Shown: positions 27,771-38,044, counted from the first letter of the stretch. The stretch is DNA of 64,000 nt from Providencia rettgeri (GCA_900455085.1 UGTZ01000001.1:960501-1024500), one strand, 5' to 3'. Made by a program: numbers and translations. The notes: generated from the letters alone by a model not told the origin.

Positions 27771-29031
27771 ATGACTTCATTCGCAACGACAACAAGCCAA
27801 TATTTAACACCTGAATATTTACGTGTATTACCTGAGCAGTATGGTAGCCCTGTTTGGGTTTATGATAGCGCGGTGATTATTGAGCGTATCAAGCAATTAC
27901 AAGTTTTTTGATACTGTCCGCTTTGCACAAAAAGCATGTTCGAATATTCATATTCTGCGCTTAATGAAACAACAAGGCGTTAAAGTCGATTCTGTTTCTT
28001 TAGGGGAAATAGAACGTGCGCTGGTGGCAGGGTTCCAGCCTGGACGTGAGAACTCAGAAATCGTATTTACAGCAGATGTGCTCGATAGAGCCACATTAGC
28101 GAAAGTGACTGAGCTAGATATCCCTGTGAATGCAGGCTCTATTGACATGCTTGAGCAAATTGGCGAACAAAAAGCTGGTCATCCTGTTTGGTTACGCATC
28201 AATCCAGGTTTTGGTCACGGCCATAGCCAAAAAACCAATACTGGTGGTGAAAATAGTAAGCACGGTATTTGGCATGAAGATTTACCTGCAGCGTTAGAGA
28301 AAATTCGCCATTACAATTTATCGCTAGTTGGTATCCATATGCATATTGGCTCAGGGGTTGACTATCAACATCTTGCCGATGTGTGTGATTCTATGGTGGC
28401 GTTAGTCACAACCGCAGGGGTTGACCTTCATGCCATTTCAGCAGGCGGTGGGTTATCAACCCCTTATCGTGAAGGTGATGAATTAATCGATGTACCGCAT
28501 TATTACAGCCTATGGGATAACGCTCGCCAACGCATCGAACAACACTTAGGCCACAAAATTGAACTTGAAATAGAACCCGGCCGCTATTTAGTTGCTGAGT
28601 CTGGGGTACTATTAGCAGAAGTGCGAGCCGTTAAAGATATGGGTAGTCGCCACTATGTACTTGTAGACAGTGGTTTTAATGACCTAATGCGCCCAGCGAT
28701 GTATGGCAGCTATCACCATATTTCGGTATTACCTATGGATGGACGTAACCTTGATGGGGCTCAATTAAAATACACGATTGTCGCTGGCCCTCTGTGTGAA
28801 TCAGGAGATGTATTTACCCAGTTAGAGGGCGGTTTAGTGGTAACCCGTGCTTTACCTGAGGTTAAAGTTGGCGATTTTCTGGTTTTTCATGACACAGGCG
28901 CTTATGGTGCCTCGATGTCTTCAAACTACAATAGCCGCCCATTATTACCCGAAGTGATGTTTGTGAATGGTAAACCACAATTAATTCGCCGCCGCCAAAC
29001 GATTGAAGAGCTATTGGCTCTGGAGCTGTAA
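27771..29031 (+). CDS. lysA: LysA, diaminopimelate decarboxylase (frameshift near the start)
   Basis: About 420 residues. A PLP-dependent fold III enzyme that makes lysine from meso-diaminopimelate. The start MTSFATTTSQYLTPEYL runs to residue ~45, where the T6 run at 27904-27909 must be T5 to continue into VRFAQKACSNIHILRLM, which carries the PLP lysine. Later motifs are GHGHSQKTNTGGENSKHGI, IGSGVDY, GPLCESGDVF with the active-site Cys, and GAYGASMSSNYNSRPLLPE. lysR is divergent from it across a 126-bp gap, where the activator site must lie. Confidence 0.95.
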
Positions 29032-29049
29032 GTCTTCCTTTCATTATAG

Positions 29050-29095
29050 ATAACTGCATCTTACTCATAGGGCTATTATTGTAAGATGCGGTTAT
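29050..29095 (+). terminator. Terminator-like hairpin after lysA
   Basis: Arms of 15 bases (ATAACTGCATCTTAC and GTAAGATGCGGTTAT) pair with one wobble pair, 18 bp after the lysA stop. The following sequence TCTGATTC has only a weak T run. Confidence 0.6.
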
Positions 29096-29183
29096 TCTGA
29101 TTCACCACATCTATATTCCCATGTACTTTACCTACCTTATATAAATTCTACGCAACATAATAAAAGCTAGAAGGTAAAAATCA

Positions 29184-30047
29184 GTGCAAAAAGTGATGAG
29201 GGTTCTTCGTAAACTGTATAAGTACGAAAATAGCCAATATGACGTTGGTCGTGAGGTTTCTGTTTATAGTCAAAGTACACTGTCAGCCAAAGAACAATTG
29301 GAACTCGCTCGAATTAATTGGCAAGTGAATCACATTGAGTCTTTCAATGACCATGCTGATATTATGCACAAGTTCAACAGTTTAAAAAAAGAGGAAAAAC
29401 TCAGCCAAGAGCGCTGTTTTGATACTTTTATTGCAGGTGTTGGCGGAAGTTATTTACGAGGACGTTCAGTGCTAGGTGCTTTTCATAAGCTCCAAAATAT
29501 ACAGATTCATGACTATATAGAAAAACCACAATTAGCCTGTTGCTGGGTATGCAGTGATTACAATCGAAAAATTCACATCAACGATAGTTACTTTCAATAT
29601 TGCTTGTATTACGGAAATTCCTATACAGGTAATACCTCATATGCTTATTTAAATTTAAAACACTTACTTAATGTTGAGCCAGTACAACCGCTTGGGGACG
29701 ATAAAATTAAATTTAACCAGTTATTGGATTTATTTCGTTCTGCTAAGGATGATGAAACCCCCGGCCATTTTGAAAAGCGTCTGGCTGAAGCCAAAATAAT
29801 CCCGGGTAATAAATATACACATAGAGGGGTTTTACAATCTTTAGCATTGATCGGTGTGATACCAAATCAGTTTATTCCTTTATCATTAGCGTCGAGGGTT
29901 AATTTTGGTGACCTTGTGAGTACTGAGTCCCAGTTAAACAATACTAAAGGTCGCTCAGATATGGAGATGCCATGGGCTGGCTGGAAGGGGCATTTAGGTA
30001 TTGATGAAGACAAAGTAGCCGAATATTTCAGTGATTATTTGCTTTAA
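29184..30047 (+). CDS. Unrecognised cytoplasmic protein
   Basis: A 287-residue protein I do not recognise. It has no signal peptide or membrane segment. Notable parts are a Gly-rich AGVGGSYLRGRSVLGAFHKL near residue 90, a Cys-rich ACCWVCSDYNRKIHIND with the pattern CCxxC around residue 120, a run of Tyr and Asn (YCLYYGNSYTGNTSYAY), and a conserved-looking end (DMEMPWAGWKGHLGIDEDK). The CCxxC could bind metal or form a disulfide. The start shown has no strong ribosome site; Met5 is an alternative. It has its own terminator, shared with fadE, and no functional neighbours. Confidence 0.7.
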   Translation: MQKVMRVLRKLYKYENSQYDVGREVSVYSQSTLSAKEQLELARINWQVNHIESFNDHADIMHKFNSLKKEEKLSQERCFDTFIAGVGGSYLRGRSVLGAFHKLQNIQIHDYIEKPQLACCWVCSDYNRKIHINDSYFQYCLYYGNSYTGNTSYAYLNLKHLLNVEPVQPLGDDKIKFNQLLDLFRSAKDDETPGHFEKRLAEAKIIPGNKYTHRGVLQSLALIGVIPNQFIPLSLASRVNFGDLVSTESQLNNTKGRSDMEMPWAGWKGHLGIDEDKVAEYFSDYLL

Positions 30048-30058
30048 ATCTAAATGAC

Positions 30059-30082
30059 AAAGGGAACTCTTGAGTTCCCTTT
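30059..30082. terminator. Bidirectional terminator between the unknown gene and fadE
   Basis: A perfect 11-bp stem AAAGGGAACTC / GAGTTCCCTTT with a TT loop between two convergent genes, with A-rich and T-rich sides. Confidence 0.85.
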
Positions 30083-30102
30083 GATTTACTAGCTAAAATT
30101 AA

Positions 30103-32568
30103 TCAAGCCGCTTTCTTTTTCTTACTAGTTTCTTCATTTGAAGGTTCATCTGGTGACTTTTTTGTCGGAAGTACACCCAAATCATCAAACTCAAACTCAT
30201 CGACGTTAATCGTCCGTAACCGGCTTGCTTCTGCTTTACGCAAGATATCAGCTTCTTCTTGAGTAATTACGTTTTCAGGAAGTAGTTGGTCAGCAAGTTT
30301 ATCTAAGCGAGTAAAGCTGAGTTTACGCTCTTTCAGGCGGCAGATGCGCTCAAAGATTGGTTCCGCGGCAATGATATCCAGCAAGGCTTGGTTAACTAAG
30401 CCATGAGGGTTGTTTTCCGTAGGTGTTAAATACTGCCCACGGCCCAGTCTGTCGCGTGTTTCTGATGGTTCCATCAGAATTTGAGCCAGTTTATGGTCTA
30501 GTCGGTCTGATGGTGTTGACATCGCACGGCCAGTAGGGAATAGGGTGATGCGCATTACCCCCGCAACCAACTTGTTAGGGAAGTTTTTCAGGAGATCATC
30601 CATCGCTTTTTCTGATTGATATAAACAATCTTCAACCGCCCATTTCACTAATGGTAAGTCTGCTTTTTGACGACCTTCATCTTCATAACGTTTTAAGGTT
30701 GCAGATGCGAGATACAAGTTGCTTAAAATATCCCCTAAGCGAGCAGAGATACGTTCGCGGCGTTTCAAGCTACCCCCTAACACACCCATGGCAACATCGG
30801 ATAGTAATGCTAAGTTGGCACTTTGGCGGTTTAGCATTTGATAGTAACGGCGCGTTTCATCTTTGGTTGGTGCATGACTTCCGCGACCATTGGTTAAACC
30901 AAGCCAGAAGCTACGGAATTGATTACTAACCACATGACCTATATGCCCAAATACGGCATTATCGAATTTATGTAAGTTATTATCCTGTGCTGCGGCCATT
31001 TCTTCTAATACAAATGGATGGCAACGGATAGCCCCTTGACCGAAGATAATCATACTACGGGTTAGGATATTTGCCCCTTCAACCGTAATGGCGATAGGTG
31101 CGCCTTGGTAGGCTCTAGCAACAAAGTTTGAATCCCCAAGACAAATTCCTTTACCACCCGTAATATCCATGGCATCAATAATGGCGCGCTGGCCACGGTG
31201 TGTACAGTGGTATTTAACAATAGCGGATAAAACGGCAGGTTTCTCACCTAACATAATTCCAGAGGTGATGAGCGTTGCTGCTGCGTCCATCAGATAGGTA
31301 TTACCTGCGATGCGAGCTAGTGGTTCTTCAATACCTTCCATTTTACCAATTGGTAATTTGAATTGACGGCGAATATAAGAGTAAGCCCCTGTCGCGATAG
31401 CAATACTCTTCAAACTACCTGTTGAGTTTGATGGTAATGTAATACCACGACCAACAGAAAGACACTCAACTAACATTCTCCAACCTTGGCCTGCCATTTT
31501 TGGCCCACCGATAATGTAATCGATTGGAACAAAAATATCTTTTCCACGTGTAGGACCATTCATAAATGGAATATTAAGTGGGAAGTGGCGATGACCAATT
31601 TCAACGCCAGGGGTATTAGTTGGAATGAGTGCACAGGTGATACCAAGGTTTTTCTCACCACCTAATAGTTTATCAGGGTCTGAAAGCTTGAATGCAAGGC
31701 CTAATACAGTGGCAATTGGCGCTAAGGTAATATAGCGTTTGTTCCATGTTAAACGCATTCCTAATACTTGCTCGCCTTGCCATTCACCCATACAAACGAC
31801 ACCTGAATCTGGGATAGCACCGGCATCGGAGCCTGCTTCTGGGCTGGTTAATGCAAAACAAGGGATTTCCTCACCTGTAGCTAAGCCCGGTAAATAGCGT
31901 TGTTTTTGTTCATCAGTGCCATAATGTTGCAGTAATTCACCTGGACCTAATGAATTTGGTACCCCTACAGTGATAGCAAGAATACCGGAGACACCAGCGA
32001 GCTTTTGTAGAACCTGAGATTGCGCATAAGCAGAAAACTCTAAGCCACCGTATTCTTTTTTGATGATCATCGCGAAGAAGCGGTGATCACGCAGGTATTG
32101 CCACACTTCAGGTGTTAGATCTGCCAGTTCATGGCTCACTTCGAAGTCGTTGACCATGCCACAAACGGTTTCAACAGGCCCATCAATAAAAGCTTGTTCT
32201 TCTGCGGTTAGCTGTGGTTTTGGATAGTTATGCAATTTATTCCAATCTGGCGCTCCGCGGAAAAGGTCGCCTTCCCACCACGTTGTTCCTGCGTCAATGG
32301 CTTCCTTTTCTGTGCTCGACATAGGAGGCATGACTTTTTGGAACATTTTCATCGCGCGGATAGAGAAAAGCGATTGGCGTACAGGAGTGAAGACAAAAGG
32401 AAATAATACCAAGGCAACTGGCAGTAACATCCAGTAGCTCCAAATATCGATGACTCCCATAACCGCGGTATAAGCCAATAATAATACTGAGCTAAAAACC
32501 AAAGATGTTTTGTGATAACAAAGTACGCCTATTAAGGCGAGAAATAACACGATGCTGAGAAGGATCAT
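30103..32568 (-). CDS. fadE: FadE, acyl-CoA dehydrogenase
   Basis: An 821-residue FAD-dependent enzyme of the first step of fatty acid beta-oxidation, close to E. coli FadE (814). Two N-terminal membrane segments (about residues 1-20 and 28-58) tether it to the inner membrane. The dehydrogenase core has PGELLQHYGTDEQKQRYLPGLATG, FALTSPEAGSDAGAIPDSG, ITVEGANILTRSMIIFGQG and DITGGKGICLGDSN. A FadR operator lies just upstream of the start, so it should be repressed until long-chain acyl-CoA appears. The C-terminal tail is Lys-rich. Confidence 0.96.
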   Translation of the reverse strand: MILLSIVLFLALIGVLCYHKTSLVFSSVLLLAYTAVMGVIDIWSYWMLLPVALVLFPFVFTPVRQSLFSIRAMKMFQKVMPPMSSTEKEAIDAGTTWWEGDLFRGAPDWNKLHNYPKPQLTAEEQAFIDGPVETVCGMVNDFEVSHELADLTPEVWQYLRDHRFFAMIIKKEYGGLEFSAYAQSQVLQKLAGVSGILAITVGVPNSLGPGELLQHYGTDEQKQRYLPGLATGEEIPCFALTSPEAGSDAGAIPDSGVVCMGEWQGEQVLGMRLTWNKRYITLAPIATVLGLAFKLSDPDKLLGGEKNLGITCALIPTNTPGVEIGHRHFPLNIPFMNGPTRGKDIFVPIDYIIGGPKMAGQGWRMLVECLSVGRGITLPSNSTGSLKSIAIATGAYSYIRRQFKLPIGKMEGIEEPLARIAGNTYLMDAAATLITSGIMLGEKPAVLSAIVKYHCTHRGQRAIIDAMDITGGKGICLGDSNFVARAYQGAPIAITVEGANILTRSMIIFGQGAIRCHPFVLEEMAAAQDNNLHKFDNAVFGHIGHVVSNQFRSFWLGLTNGRGSHAPTKDETRRYYQMLNRQSANLALLSDVAMGVLGGSLKRRERISARLGDILSNLYLASATLKRYEDEGRQKADLPLVKWAVEDCLYQSEKAMDDLLKNFPNKLVAGVMRITLFPTGRAMSTPSDRLDHKLAQILMEPSETRDRLGRGQYLTPTENNPHGLVNQALLDIIAAEPIFERICRLKERKLSFTRLDKLADQLLPENVITQEEADILRKAEASRLRTINVDEFEFDDLGVLPTKKSPDEPSNEETSKKKKAA

Positions 32569-32590
32569 AGCGAAGCTCCTGTCTACTTGT

Positions 32591-32607
32591 AAGAGGTCTG
32601 ACCTGTT
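32591..32607 (-). promoter_or_regulatory. FadR operator of fadE
   Basis: AAGAGGTCTGACCTGTT differs from the FadR consensus AACTGGTCNGACCTGTT only at positions 3 and 4. It lies 23-39 bp upstream of the fadE start codon, where bound FadR would block transcription. Confidence 0.8.
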
Positions 32608-32958
32608 TGTTGCTTTAATCTATACCCATTAATAAAGAATTAGCAATATATTTACATCCTAATTACAACTTAGCTCACAAAAACGTCATGTAAAGGAAAA
32701 TATCGTAGTAGTTTGTATTATCGGCTCTATGAAAAGTCAGGTTATTGGCTATGAGTCACGATGAATTTTGTCGGTAGGATCAAGACAGCACAATCAAAAG
32801 TAGAAACAAAATTATCCCTGTGCAACAATCTGACTATTAAAGATTAATTACTGATATCTATCTGAGTTTTGCCATGGAGCGCCATTTTTCTTTTAGGATA
32901 ATTTGAATCTGAATTAATCGTGTTTTTTATAACGTATTCTTAATTAAGAGGAAATCTC
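32608..32958. other. Divergent promoter region between fadE and gmhA
   Basis: AT-rich sequence without a coding frame. It must hold the fadE promoter on one side and the gmhA promoter on the other. The AAGAGGAAA just before 32959 is the gmhA ribosome site. No repeat or RNA was recognised. Confidence 0.5.
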
Positions 32959-33537
32959 ATGTATCAAGACCTAATCCGCGGTGAGCTGACAGAAGCGGCC
33001 GAGACGTTATCGAATTTCCTTAGCGATGACGCCAATATTGCTGCAATCCAACAGGCTGCCGTTTTACTGGCTGACTCTTTTAAAGCGGGTGGCAAAGTAT
33101 TATCTTGTGGTAATGGGGGCTCTCACTGTGATGCAATGCATTTCGCTGAAGAATTAACAGGGCGTTACCGCGAAAACCGTCCGGGCTATCCTGCGATTGC
33201 AATCTCAGATGTGAGTCATTTATCTTGTGTGAGTAATGACTTCGGTTATGAGTATGTTTTTTCACGTTTTATTGAAGCTGTTGGTATGAAAGGCGATGTT
33301 TTACTTGGAATTTCTACCTCCGGTAATTCTGGAAATATTATTAAAGCGATTGCAGCTGCGCGTGAAAAAGGTATGAAAGTCATCACATTAACAGGTAAAG
33401 ATGGCGGGAAAATGGCGGGAACTGCGGATATTGAAATTCGTGTCCCACACTTTGGTTATGCCGACCGTATTCAAGAAATTCATATTAAAGTTATTCATAT
33501 CTTAATTCAGTTAATTGAAAAAGAGATGGTGAAATAA
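32959..33537 (+). CDS. gmhA: GmhA, sedoheptulose-7-phosphate isomerase
   Basis: A 192-residue SIS-domain enzyme making D-glycero-D-manno-heptose 7-phosphate for the LPS inner core. Motifs include GGKVLSCGNGGSHCDAMHFAEELTGR, ISTSGNSGNIIKA and the metal-binding end RIQEIHIKVIHILIQ. The length equals that of E. coli GmhA (LpcA). It is divergent from fadE and followed by yafJ 28 bp later, as in E. coli. Confidence 0.97.
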   Translation: MYQDLIRGELTEAAETLSNFLSDDANIAAIQQAAVLLADSFKAGGKVLSCGNGGSHCDAMHFAEELTGRYRENRPGYPAIAISDVSHLSCVSNDFGYEYVFSRFIEAVGMKGDVLLGISTSGNSGNIIKAIAAAREKGMKVITLTGKDGGKMAGTADIEIRVPHFGYADRIQEIHIKVIHILIQLIEKEMVK

Positions 33538-33565
33538 CGTTATTACTGTTTCAGGAGTTTTTTAA

Positions 33566-34333
33566 ATGTGCGAGTTACTTGGCATGAGTGCCAATGTTCC
33601 AACTGATATTTCGTTTAGCCTCAGTGGGTTGATTTCCCGAGGAGGTCAAACGGGCCCACATAAAGATGGCTGGGGAATCACCTTTTATGAGGGGCTCGGG
33701 TGTCGCACATTTAAAGATCCTCAACCTAGTTTTTTATCACCTGTCGCTCGCTTTGTGCAGGAATATCCGATTAAATCAGAAAGTATTGTTGCTCATATTC
33801 GCCAAGCAAACCGAGGGGATGTGTCGTTAGTGAACACTCACCCCTTTACACGGGAGTTATGGGGACGTAATTGGACTTATGCGCACAATGGGCAGTTAAA
33901 AGGCTATCGTACACTAAAAACTGGGCGCTATTGCCCGATAGGTGAAACCGATAGCGAATGGGCATTTTGCTGGATACTTCATCAACTCAGTGAAAAGTAT
34001 CCACGTAGGCCATCGAATTGGAAAAGTGTGTTCCGTTTTATTGCGACACTAGCTGACCAATTGCGTCATAAAGGCGTATTTAATATGTTGCTGTCCGATG
34101 GGCAATATATGATGGCCTTTAGCTCGACGAATTTACATTGGCTAACGCGTAAGGCACCGTTTGGTAAAGCAAAATTACTTGACCAAGATATTGAAATCGA
34201 TTTCGAACAGTGCACGACACCTACTGATGTGGTCTCTGTGATCGCAACGCAACCACTCACGGGCAACGAAAACTGGCAGCGAATTGACCCAGGCAATTTT
34301 GTCTTATTCTATCTTGGTGAGCGCATATTGTGA
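33566..34333 (+). CDS. yafJ: YafJ, class II glutamine amidotransferase
   Basis: A 255-residue Ntn-type glutaminase domain. It starts Met-Cys-Glu-Leu-Leu-Gly, so Cys2 becomes the catalytic nucleophile after Met removal. RGGQTGPHKDGWGI, HIRQANRGDVSLVNTHPF and YAHNGQLKGY are the substrate-pocket blocks. The acceptor reaction is unknown. It follows gmhA and converges on yafK, with a 30-bp overlap of the coding ends. Confidence 0.92.
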   Translation: MCELLGMSANVPTDISFSLSGLISRGGQTGPHKDGWGITFYEGLGCRTFKDPQPSFLSPVARFVQEYPIKSESIVAHIRQANRGDVSLVNTHPFTRELWGRNWTYAHNGQLKGYRTLKTGRYCPIGETDSEWAFCWILHQLSEKYPRRPSNWKSVFRFIATLADQLRHKGVFNMLLSDGQYMMAFSSTNLHWLTRKAPFGKAKLLDQDIEIDFEQCTTPTDVVSVIATQPLTGNENWQRIDPGNFVLFYLGERIL

Positions 34334-35041
34334 TTTAGACCCTAACAATTTTGTTGGGGTCTCAGCTTGGTCAATAACCGCATATTTACCTAAAGAGACT
34401 GAGACCTCAGCAGGCCTTCCTGTGCGGTTGAAATACTCATAGGCCGGTTGTAATTGTTTCCAAAAAGCATAGTGGCTGGAATTGCGATAGCGCAGCATAT
34501 TTTCATTTGTCATTTTAAATGGATAAATGCTGACATTAATGACGGACTGTCCACTGAGTAAGGCTGTTTCTACTGTTTGGTAAATCTCACCCATATATTT
34601 GTCCGTCATGGCATAACATCCCACAGAAACGCAACTGCCATGGATCATAAGATAGCTGCCACTATAACCTTGTGCTTTATCAAACTCATTAGGAAAACCA
34701 ATATTGATAGATCGGTAATACCGACTATTAGGATTGAGCTGTTCGGCAGTAATTTGATAAAATCCTTCTGGACTTTTCAGGTCACCTTCAATTTTTTTGG
34801 GGCCTAGCCCGCCAGAAAACTTACAAATTGGGTAAGTTTTCGACAGTTTATATTTTCCTGATGGCGTTTTTTGATAGAGTTCTAATAAACCTTCTTGCTT
34901 AAATATTTGAATAAAAATAGATGAGTTTGGGCTATCCGATACGTTATTATTAAGTAGAAATGAATAGTTACTCGCCTGAATAACAGGAGAATATATGAGT
35001 ACAAATAAGAAAATTGCACTAAAAAATTTACTTAATTTCAT
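34304..35041 (-). CDS. yafK: YafK / DpaA-type L,D-transpeptidase-fold protein
   Basis: About 245 residues with an export signal (about residues 1-23) and a YkuD domain. The catalytic motif HGSCVSVGCYAMTDKYM holds the conserved His, Ser and Cys. In E. coli this protein (also named DpaA) releases Braun lipoprotein from peptidoglycan and does not form 3-3 crosslinks. It should act in the periplasm. The 3' end overlaps yafJ by 30 bp, and a hairpin (arms AGACCCTAACAA and TTGTTGGGGTCT) lies in its last codons. Confidence 0.92.
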   Translation of the reverse strand: MKLSKFFSAIFLFVLIYSPVIQASNYSFLLNNNVSDSPNSSIFIQIFKQEGLLELYQKTPSGKYKLSKTYPICKFSGGLGPKKIEGDLKSPEGFYQITAEQLNPNSRYYRSINIGFPNEFDKAQGYSGSYLMIHGSCVSVGCYAMTDKYMGEIYQTVETALLSGQSVINVSIYPFKMTNENMLRYRNSSHYAFWKQLQPAYEYFNRTGRPAEVSVSLGKYAVIDQAETPTKLLGSKSQYALTKIE

Positions 35042-35457
35042 ATCTAAGCCATATCAAGAAAATGTTATTGAATAAAAAGAGTACATATTTTATGCATTCT
35101 AGACGAGTAAATCGAAAATTAATATAGTTTGTTAATAGTTTTTAAATGAACCTTTATTGTTTAAATAATGAACAATGATCGATAAATGTGAGCTTAAATA
35201 TCGATAATATCGAATTGTTAACAAAAAAATTTAAATATTAATGCAATTTGCTTGAACTATGTCACTTCTATAGCCGGACATAGAGAGTGGGAACTGATAA
35301 AATTATGGTTGGCAGAAGATAAAATTTAGTAACAATTATGTGAGAATACCTGCTTAAGTGATGCCTATTGCTTGAGCTATTTTTTATTTAATGAGTCGCT
35401 ATCATTCATTGCTGAATCGTTAGCTTAGGGTTTAACTGATAAACTTGTGCAGATCTT
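35042..35457. other. AT-rich gap before the nqr operon
   Basis: About 416 bp with no credible coding frame, very rich in A and T (for example TTAAATATTAATG near 35230). It must hold the yafK promoter on the left and the nqr promoter on the right. I could not fix a regulator site. No repeat was recognised. Confidence 0.45.
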
Positions 35458-36801
35458 ATGATTAAAATTAAAAAAGGCCTCAACCTTCCTATTGCAGGTG
35501 AGCCAGCCCAAGTGATAGAAGACGGCCCGAAAATTCAACACGTAGCTGTGCTAGGTGAGGAATATGTCGGAATGCGTCCTTCGATGCTGGTTAAAGAAGG
35601 TGAGCGTGTAGTTAAAGGACAGGTTCTTTTTGAAGATAAAAAGAACCCAGGGGTTTTATTTACAAGCCCAGCCTGCGGTAAAATTGTTGCTATTCATCGT
35701 GGTGAGCGTCGTGTGCTTCAATCTGTTGTCATCGAAATTGATGGCGATGAACAAGAAACTTTTTCAGCTTATACTCGTGATGAGCTATCTACATTAACGC
35801 AACAGCAAGTCGAAGAAAACTTGATAAAATCGGGTTTGTGGACTTCTTTAAGAACGCGTCCATTTAGCCGTTCTCCACAACCGGGTTCTTCACCTATCGC
35901 TATTTTTGTTACTGCAATGGATACCAATCCACTTGCAGCGGATCCTATTTTAGTTATTCAAGAGCAAGAACAAGCATTTAACGATGGGCTTTTGGTTCTA
36001 AGCCGTTTAACAGAAGGTAAAATCCATGTTTGTCATGGAGAGGGAGACTTACCGAAGAATACGGCTCATAACCAAATTTCTTATACCCAATTTATAGGGC
36101 CGCATCCTGCAGGTTTAGTGGGAACTCATATTCATTTCTTGGAACCCGTTAGCATCAAGAAAAAAGTTTGGAGCCTTAATTACCAAGACGTTATTGCTAT
36201 TGGTAAGCTATTTGTTACGGGTCACCTATATACAGACCGCGTGATTTCATTAGCAGGGCCACAAGTTGAAAAGCCTCGTCTTCTGCGTACTCGTCTAGGT
36301 GCTGATTTATATGAATTAACACAAGGTCAGCTTAAAGCGGGTGAAAATCGTATTATTTCTGGTTCAGTCCTTTGGGGCGTGACATGTGATGATACTCATC
36401 ACTATCTTGGTCGTTTTCACAATCAAGTTTCAGTGTTAGCCGAAGGTCGCAATAAAGAGTTATTTGGCTGGATTATGCCTGGTGTTAATAAGTTTACGAT
36501 TACGCGTACCACAATCGGGCACTTCCTGAAAAATAAACGTTTTAATTTCACAACGACAATGAACGGCGGTGAGCGTTCGATGGTACCAATTGGTAATTAC
36601 GAGCGAGTCATGCCTCTCGATATCATGGTCACTCATTTGTTGCGCGATCTCCTCGCTGGAGACACTGATACATCACAAGAATTGGGCTGTTTAGAGTTGG
36701 ACGAAGAAGATCTAGGTTTATGTACCTATGTTTGCCCAGCGAAATATGAATATGGTCCAGTGCTACGTGATGTTCTGACCAAGATTGAGCTAGAAGGGTG
36801 A
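35458..36801 (+). CDS. nqrA: NqrA, subunit A of Na+-translocating NADH:quinone reductase
   Basis: A 447-residue peripheral subunit that binds ubiquinone near the membrane face. Family blocks are IKIKKGLNLPIAGEP, VLGEEYVGMRPSMLVKEG, GKIVAIHRGERRVLQSVVIE, and the closing LCTYVCPAKYEYGPVLRDVL. It is the first gene of a complete nqrABCDEF operon. The pump oxidises NADH and exports sodium, complementing or replacing complex I in marine bacteria and some Enterobacterales. nqrB begins 4 bp later. Confidence 0.97.
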   Translation: MIKIKKGLNLPIAGEPAQVIEDGPKIQHVAVLGEEYVGMRPSMLVKEGERVVKGQVLFEDKKNPGVLFTSPACGKIVAIHRGERRVLQSVVIEIDGDEQETFSAYTRDELSTLTQQQVEENLIKSGLWTSLRTRPFSRSPQPGSSPIAIFVTAMDTNPLAADPILVIQEQEQAFNDGLLVLSRLTEGKIHVCHGEGDLPKNTAHNQISYTQFIGPHPAGLVGTHIHFLEPVSIKKKVWSLNYQDVIAIGKLFVTGHLYTDRVISLAGPQVEKPRLLRTRLGADLYELTQGQLKAGENRIISGSVLWGVTCDDTHHYLGRFHNQVSVLAEGRNKELFGWIMPGVNKFTITRTTIGHFLKNKRFNFTTTMNGGERSMVPIGNYERVMPLDIMVTHLLRDLLAGDTDTSQELGCLELDEEDLGLCTYVCPAKYEYGPVLRDVLTKIELEG

Positions 36802-36805
36802 TTCC

Positions 36806-38044
36806 ATGGGTCTGAAAAATTTATTTGAAAAGTATGAGCACCATTTTGAGCCCGGTGGAAAGTTAGAAAAATACTATGCGTTATTTGAAGCAGTTTCGAC
36901 TGTTTTTTATACGCCGGGTACGGTAACAAAAGGGCGTTCTCATGTCAGGGATACCATCGACCTGAAACGTATGATGATATTGGTGTGGCTAGCGGTTTTC
37001 CCAGCGATGTTCTGGGGAATGTATAACGTTGGTAACCAAGCCATCCCAGCTTTGCACCAATTATATAGCGGGGCGGAGTTACAGCAAGTTCTCGCGAGTG
37101 ATTGGCATTATAGCTTAGCACAGTTTCTAGGTGCATCACTTTCGATGGATGCAGGGTGGGGAAGTAAAATGCTGCTAGGTGCAGTGTATTTCCTTCCTAT
37201 TTATGCTGTCGTTTTCTTAGTCGGTGGTTTCTGGGAAGTCTTATTCGCCATGATCCGCGGCCATGAAATTAACGAAGGCTTCTTTATTACCTCGATCCTA
37301 TTTGCCTTGATTGTGCCACCAACCATTCCTTTATGGCAGGCTGCATTAGGTATCACTTTCGGGGTTGTTGTTGCGAAAGAAATTTTTGGCGGTACTGGGC
37401 GTAACTTCTTAAACCCAGCATTAGCTGGCCGTGCTTTCTTATTCTTTGCTTATCCTGCTCAAATATCAGGTGACTTAGTTTGGACTGCAGCAGATGGCTT
37501 CTCTGGTGCGACACCATTATCACAATGGGCAACCGGTGGTGAGCATGCCCTAATGAACACGGTGACTCATGAACCTATTACTTGGATGCAAGCCTTTTTA
37601 GGTAATATGCCAGGTTCAATTGGTGAAGTGTCAACACTGATGTTGTTTATTGGTGGCGCTCTTATCATGTTCTTCCGTATCGCATCATGGCGTATTGTTG
37701 CTGGCGTGATGGTTGGTATGATTGCAATGTCCTACCTATTCAATGCTATTGGCTCTGATACTAACCCGTTATTTGCCATGCCATGGTGGTGGCACATGGT
37801 ACTTGGTGGCTTCGCATTTGGTATGATTTTTATGGCGACAGACCCAGTATCAGCGTCTTTCACAGACAAAGGTAAATGGGCGTACGGCATTCTGATCGGT
37901 GTAATGTGTGTTCTTATCAGGGTTGTTAACCCAGCTTATCCAGAAGGGATGATGCTGGCGATCCTATTCGCCAACCTGTTTGCTCCTCTGTTTGACTATC
38001 TGGTCGTTCAAGCAAATATTAAGCGGAGAAAAGCTCGTGGCTAA
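36806..38044 (+). CDS. nqrB: NqrB, membrane subunit with covalent FMN
   Basis: A 412-residue polytopic protein of about ten helices. The FMN attachment site is the Thr in DGFSGATPLSQ, which ApbE modifies through a phosphodiester bond. Other blocks are KEIFGGTGRNFLNPALAGRAF, a conserved segment around the riboflavin/quinone site, and FMATDPVSASFT. It carries electrons and forms part of the sodium path. Its stop overlaps the nqrC GTG start by 8 bp. Confidence 0.97.
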   Translation: MGLKNLFEKYEHHFEPGGKLEKYYALFEAVSTVFYTPGTVTKGRSHVRDTIDLKRMMILVWLAVFPAMFWGMYNVGNQAIPALHQLYSGAELQQVLASDWHYSLAQFLGASLSMDAGWGSKMLLGAVYFLPIYAVVFLVGGFWEVLFAMIRGHEINEGFFITSILFALIVPPTIPLWQAALGITFGVVVAKEIFGGTGRNFLNPALAGRAFLFFAYPAQISGDLVWTAADGFSGATPLSQWATGGEHALMNTVTHEPITWMQAFLGNMPGSIGEVSTLMLFIGGALIMFFRIASWRIVAGVMVGMIAMSYLFNAIGSDTNPLFAMPWWWHMVLGGFAFGMIFMATDPVSASFTDKGKWAYGILIGVMCVLIRVVNPAYPEGMMLAILFANLFAPLFDYLVVQANIKRRKARG

